A stretch of 64,000 nt of DNA, taken from the NCBI RefSeq assembly GCF_900115225.1, contig NZ_FOVR01000010.1, positions 124,001-188,000 of the forward strand. Direction: 5' to 3'. Position 1 is the stretch's first letter. The number at the start of each line of letters is the position of its first letter. This stretch comes from Cohaesibacter marisflavi. GTDB taxonomy: Bacteria > Pseudomonadota > Alphaproteobacteria > Rhizobiales > Cohaesibacteraceae. The notes under the pieces were generated by a model. It saw only the letters and a program-made list of their open reading frames with translations. It searched no databases and was not told the origin of the DNA. Below are positions 60,880-64,000 of the stretch, piece after piece. The translations under genes were made by a program, and so were the position numbers.

Positions 60880-61737
60880 TCATGAGGCAATCGGGAGACG
60901 CAGTTTGGCAAGTTCAGCCGCTTCTTCTACAGAAACATTGTCGTGGATGACGGCGCGGCAGGCTTTCATCAGCGCAAGCGGATCGTCGGACTGGAAAATG
61001 GAACGGCCGAACAGAATACCGGCTGCGCCTGCATTGACGATGTCGGAGACGAGGCTCAGTGTGCCATAGTCGCTGTTGGTTTTCGGCCCGCCTGCCAGCA
61101 TGATCGGAACCGGAAGCTGCGCAGTGATTTGCTTGAGGGCTTCTGCGCTGCCCGGCCAGTCGGTCTTGATGATGTCTGCCCCCATTTCGACGCCGATGCG
61201 TGCATGGAAGCCGACAAAATCTCCGTCATTGATGTCTTCAGCCAGAGCATGACGGGCGCCCATGGTTTCGATGATATGCACGATGCCGCGTTCACGGGCG
61301 GCTGTGTTGACATCGGAATTGGCGCGGAAGGCTGCCGTTTCCACATCCGGGTCGTTATGGCCAACAAACAGATAGGTGATGACGGCTTCTGCACCCAGAG
61401 CAACCGCATCATCGACAGAAGCGATCAGGCGGGTATAGCCATCCTTATAGGCCAGCGGTGTGCCCTCGCGCCACATGGTGGTCTGGTCCAGACGCAGGAT
61501 GAGGTCCGGTCCGCCATTTTCCACCAGCCGCGGGCCAAAGTGCAATGCCGACCCCAGAGGCAGAATAACGGCATCAACGCCTGCTTCTGCCATATTGTCG
61601 AGCATTTGTTCTGGTTGCTCCATACCCTTGCAGGTGCCCAGTTGCAACGAATGGTCAAAGGCGATGCAGAAGCCACGTTGCGTTTTCGGATTCAGGATGC
61701 GGGAGAGGCGCACTTTTTGGCCCAGTTTCTGAAGCAT
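60880..61737 (-). CDS. DhnA/LsrF-type class I aldolase
   Basis: 285 residues, a (beta/alpha)8 aldolase of the FbaB/DhnA/LsrF group. RGFCIAFDHSLQLGTCKGME holds the conserved FDH-G segment. GADIIKTDWPGSAEAL contains the Schiff-base Lys, and VPIMLAGGPKTNSDYGTL is the phosphate-binding region. Substrate is probably a phosphorylated sugar acid product made by the kinase encoded two genes upstream. Fifteen bases after a deoR-type gene in a three-gene operon. Confidence 0.85.
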   Translation of the reverse strand: MLQKLGQKVRLSRILNPKTQRGFCIAFDHSLQLGTCKGMEQPEQMLDNMAEAGVDAVILPLGSALHFGPRLVENGGPDLILRLDQTTMWREGTPLAYKDGYTRLIASVDDAVALGAEAVITYLFVGHNDPDVETAAFRANSDVNTAARERGIVHIIETMGARHALAEDINDGDFVGFHARIGVEMGADIIKTDWPGSAEALKQITAQLPVPIMLAGGPKTNSDYGTLSLVSDIVNAGAAGILFGRSIFQSDDPLALMKACRAVIHDNVSVEEAAELAKLRLPIAS

Positions 61738-61751
61738 TGCTCTTGTCCTTG

Positions 61752-62576
61752 CTAAACGAGGTCGAAATCAATCCTCGAGTGATTAAGTCTCTGTTTCGTT
61801 GCTTCATCCAGTTGGCGATCGATAAACACCTTGTCGAATTCGGTGAGATCGGCAAATTGGGTGAGAGCGCGTGTTTTGAATTTTCGTGACGTCAATAAAA
61901 GGGCTTTTCGTTCGGAGGCCGCCATCAGCGCCCGTTTTACGCGGACAATCTCCTGATCCTGATGAAACAGGCGATTGTCGATGACCGAAGAGGCCGACAT
62001 GAAGACCCAGTCCGAGCGCAATTGGCTGAGAGCCTGCTCGCAAATGAGGCCAGAGAAGCTTTTGTGCGTGTCGCTATAGTTGCCGCCGGTGACGATCAAC
62101 TGGACATTGGAAGAGCCTCTGAGGCGCTCGCAGACGGCCAGAGAATTGGTGATGACCGTGATATTCTCGATTTGCTCAAGGTGATCGCACATCATCAGGG
62201 TCGTGGTGCTGTCATCGAGCATGATGGCGCTGCCAGGTTCCACCAACTCGGCTGCAGCCTGGGCAAGTTCCTTCTTGATGCTCTCGTCGGTCTGGCTGCG
62301 GAAATGAAAGTTGCTTTCGAACAAAAGCGAGCTTTCTGCCGTTGCGCCGCCGCGTTCCTTGCGCAAAAGGCCTCTGCTTTCGAGCAGATCCAGATCCCGA
62401 TGCACCGTCATGCGGCTAACGCCCAGTTCCTTTGCCAGATGGTCCAACTGCACGGTCTTCTGGCTCTGCACCATCGACAGGATTTGTTGGCGCCGTTCTT
62501 CAGCCTTCATCGGCTGTTTTGAATCTGCGTCGGAATGCTCTTCTTCCAAGCTGGTTTTTGCTTTTGATTTGGCCAT
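61752..62576 (-). CDS. DeoR-family transcriptional regulator
   Basis: 274 residues. The HTH region KAEERRQQILSMVQSQKTVQLDHLAKELGVSRMTVHRDLDLLESRGLLRKERGGA is DeoR. The sensor half (LDDSTTTLMMCDHLEQIENITVITNSLAVCERL and FMSASSVIDNRLF) binds sugar phosphates. A 22-residue charged tail precedes the HTH. Lies between kinase and aldolase genes and probably represses the operon. Confidence 0.9.
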   Translation of the reverse strand: MAKSKAKTSLEEEHSDADSKQPMKAEERRQQILSMVQSQKTVQLDHLAKELGVSRMTVHRDLDLLESRGLLRKERGGATAESSLLFESNFHFRSQTDESIKKELAQAAAELVEPGSAIMLDDSTTTLMMCDHLEQIENITVITNSLAVCERLRGSSNVQLIVTGGNYSDTHKSFSGLICEQALSQLRSDWVFMSASSVIDNRLFHQDQEIVRVKRALMAASERKALLLTSRKFKTRALTQFADLTEFDKVFIDRQLDEATKQRLNHSRIDFDLV

Positions 62577-62578
62577 GG

Positions 62579-63946
62579 TTATTTCCCACTCATCACACGT
62601 CCGAAGAAGTTATCTTCTCCCACCTGGCCACCTTTAAGTGAAATCTCGGTCCCGTCGATAGCACTATCGACGGAATGCACACGACACAGCGGTGCGCCGG
62701 GGACAAGTGGCCCCGCAACCTCGAGATTCTTGATGCCCATGGCCGAAACAGCATGGCTGGAGCTGTCGCCGCCAGCGAGAATCGTTCGTGTCAAGCCGGT
62801 CGCCTTGATGGCGTGTTTGAGAATGCGGCCCGTGCTTGACCCCATGACAGGGGAACTGTCCGCAGCCGTGAGGCCCTTGCGCTCAAGAGCGGCGCGTGTG
62901 GCTGCAATCTGTGGGTCATTCGGGCCGCGCGCCGTATGCAGCACGATGCCCTTGTGTTCAGAACTGAGCTGAACCAGCTCTTCGGCCAGACGTTTTTCTT
63001 CTTCTTCGCCCTTTTCCACCAAAGCGACCGTATCGATGGCCTTGACGAAGAAGCCGTTGGCTTCGGCCCAAGCGATCTGTTTGTCGGTGGTGGGGGAACA
63101 GCTGCCGCAAATGGCGATGGTGCGATCGACCGCGCCGCGTGGTAGCGGGGGCTCTACCAGCGGCAGGGTGCCTTCTTTGGTCAGATAATCAGCCAATGCA
63201 TATTCAACGCCCGATGAACCGACCACAAAGGTTGGCTTGATCTGGCTGCGTTCATGCAGCAACTGTCCCGTCTTGTAGGTTGTCGCATCATCGAAGGTGT
63301 CCAGAATGACAGCGTCATTCTCGTCGCACAGCTTTGCGAAGGCCTCGGAGGCATCCTCTGCCAGCATGCGCCGGAAATCGATGCCCTCGATCTTGCGGTT
63401 CGTCTGAAGGGTCAGATGGGCGCGCAAATCCGACTCGTTCATTGGGGTCGAGGGATGTTTGCTCATGGTTGGATGACGGTCGATGCGAAAGGCTTCGCTG
63501 TCTCCCGCTACGCTGGCTGCGGCAAACAGATTGGAAAAGACGACATAGCGCTTGAGGCGCGTGACGCCGACAATGACCGGCACCGTCGCGTCAAAAATAT
63601 CGTGGCCAAGCTCGATAGCCTTACCGATATTGCCGATGGTTGGCGCTGAATCAAAGGTAGAGCAGGTCTTGTAGTGACAGATTGGTGCGCCAAGCGCCTT
63701 CAATTTGGCAAAGCTCTCTGCAAGATGGGTTTCCATCCATGCGGGAGACTGGCTGCGGCTGGTACCGGCGACGCCAACGGCGCGGATATGCGGATAGGCT
63801 TTCAGATCGTCATGAGAAGGCGGTTCCAGAAAGAGCATGGCGGGAATGCCGGCCATGGTGACGGATTCCAGTGCATCTGTGGAACCGGTAAAGTCGTCTC
63901 CATAGAAGGAAAGAAGCAGATTTTGCTTTTTGCCTGTATCTGTCAT
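62579..63946 (-). CDS. Four-carbon acid sugar kinase family protein (DUF1537)
   Basis: 455 residues from ATG 63946; a TTG nine codons earlier is possible. FYGDDFTGSTDALESVTMAGIPAMLFLEP is the N-terminal substrate domain, and ILAGGDSSSHAVSAMGI is in the nucleotide-binding C-terminal domain of the OtnK/DtnK/DUF1537 kinases. These phosphorylate tetronates and related acid sugars. First gene of kinase-deoR-aldolase, two bases before deoR. The usual OtnC/OtnI partners are not in the window. Confidence 0.88.
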   Translation of the reverse strand: MTDTGKKQNLLLSFYGDDFTGSTDALESVTMAGIPAMLFLEPPSHDDLKAYPHIRAVGVAGTSRSQSPAWMETHLAESFAKLKALGAPICHYKTCSTFDSAPTIGNIGKAIELGHDIFDATVPVIVGVTRLKRYVVFSNLFAAASVAGDSEAFRIDRHPTMSKHPSTPMNESDLRAHLTLQTNRKIEGIDFRRMLAEDASEAFAKLCDENDAVILDTFDDATTYKTGQLLHERSQIKPTFVVGSSGVEYALADYLTKEGTLPLVEPPLPRGAVDRTIAICGSCSPTTDKQIAWAEANGFFVKAIDTVALVEKGEEEEKRLAEELVQLSSEHKGIVLHTARGPNDPQIAATRAALERKGLTAADSSPVMGSSTGRILKHAIKATGLTRTILAGGDSSSHAVSAMGIKNLEVAGPLVPGAPLCRVHSVDSAIDGTEISLKGGQVGEDNFFGRVMSGK

Positions 63947-64000
63947 GATCTGAATATGCCTCTTGGACTTCAATTTATCGGCGTTTTGTCGCCTTGGATA

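Noticed and set aside
1-64000. Mobile elements, CRISPR arrays, tRNA or rRNA genes
   Set aside because: No transposase or integrase genes, no regularly spaced repeats of CRISPR type, and no cloverleaf or rRNA sequence noticed in the intergenic regions.

Overview
The window looks like the chromosome of a flagellated alphaproteobacterium, most likely in the order Hyphomicrobiales and perhaps a marine Cohaesibacter-like genus. This is inferred from gene content and not from any marker-gene search. The pointers are FlaF/FlbT flagellin regulators, FliX, the cell-cycle kinase CckA, a YcjX/YcjF pair, an MbfA iron exporter behind an Irr-type iron control element, and an ECF sigma/ChrR photo-oxidative stress module. 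Base composition is moderate and even, and I see no insertion sequences, phage, CRISPR, rRNA or tRNA.

Layout. 1-4645: end of an MFS transporter, the ycjF/ycjX-like pair and sixA. 5187-14320: hook and filament genes (flgE, flgK, flgL), then flaF, flbT and two tandem flagellins. 14850-21032: a probable surface-glycan or flagellin-modification island (polysaccharide pyruvyl transferase family, TPR-GT41 transferase, TPR/GT9-like protein). The last of these runs on from flgI-flgJ-flgN (21051-22970). 23304-24295: fliX and dksA. 24529-27879: flgFGAH. 28171-35285: fliL, fliM, a DUF6468-like gene, a motE-like gene and a very large AMIN-like/TPR protein. 35436-37885: fliO (with a huge Pro/Gln tail) and fliP. 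38212-41792: flgB, flgC, fliE, fliQ, fliR and flhB. 41863-44523: cckA.

The flagellar part carries an apparent Caulobacter-style control logic. TTAA-N7-TTAA boxes matching CtrA sites stand before flgE, between flgI and fliX, and between fliO and flgB. A near match stands before flgF and an N6 variant before fliL. Sigma-54 -24/-12 elements with correct spacing precede flgE, flgI and flgF. CckA, which activates CtrA through ChpT in relatives, is encoded directly after flhB. The flagellin leaders form small hairpins that include the ribosome binding site, next to flbT, whose product is known in Caulobacter to act on flagellin mRNA.

From 44624 the content is metabolic and stress-related: pseudouridine catabolism (psuG, psuK), methylmalonate-semialdehyde dehydrogenase with a divergent LysR regulator, mbfA, a CBS-domain protein, and then a stress block at 51243-59749. 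That block is an SDR/NTF2-like pair, a FAD oxidoreductase-DUF1365-Cfa lipid operon, and the divergent rpoE-chrR-SDR-photolyase operon. TGATCC-type -35 elements stand before at least two and probably three of its units. The window ends with an SMP-30 family gene and a DeoR-regulated acid-sugar kinase/aldolase cluster (60880-63946).
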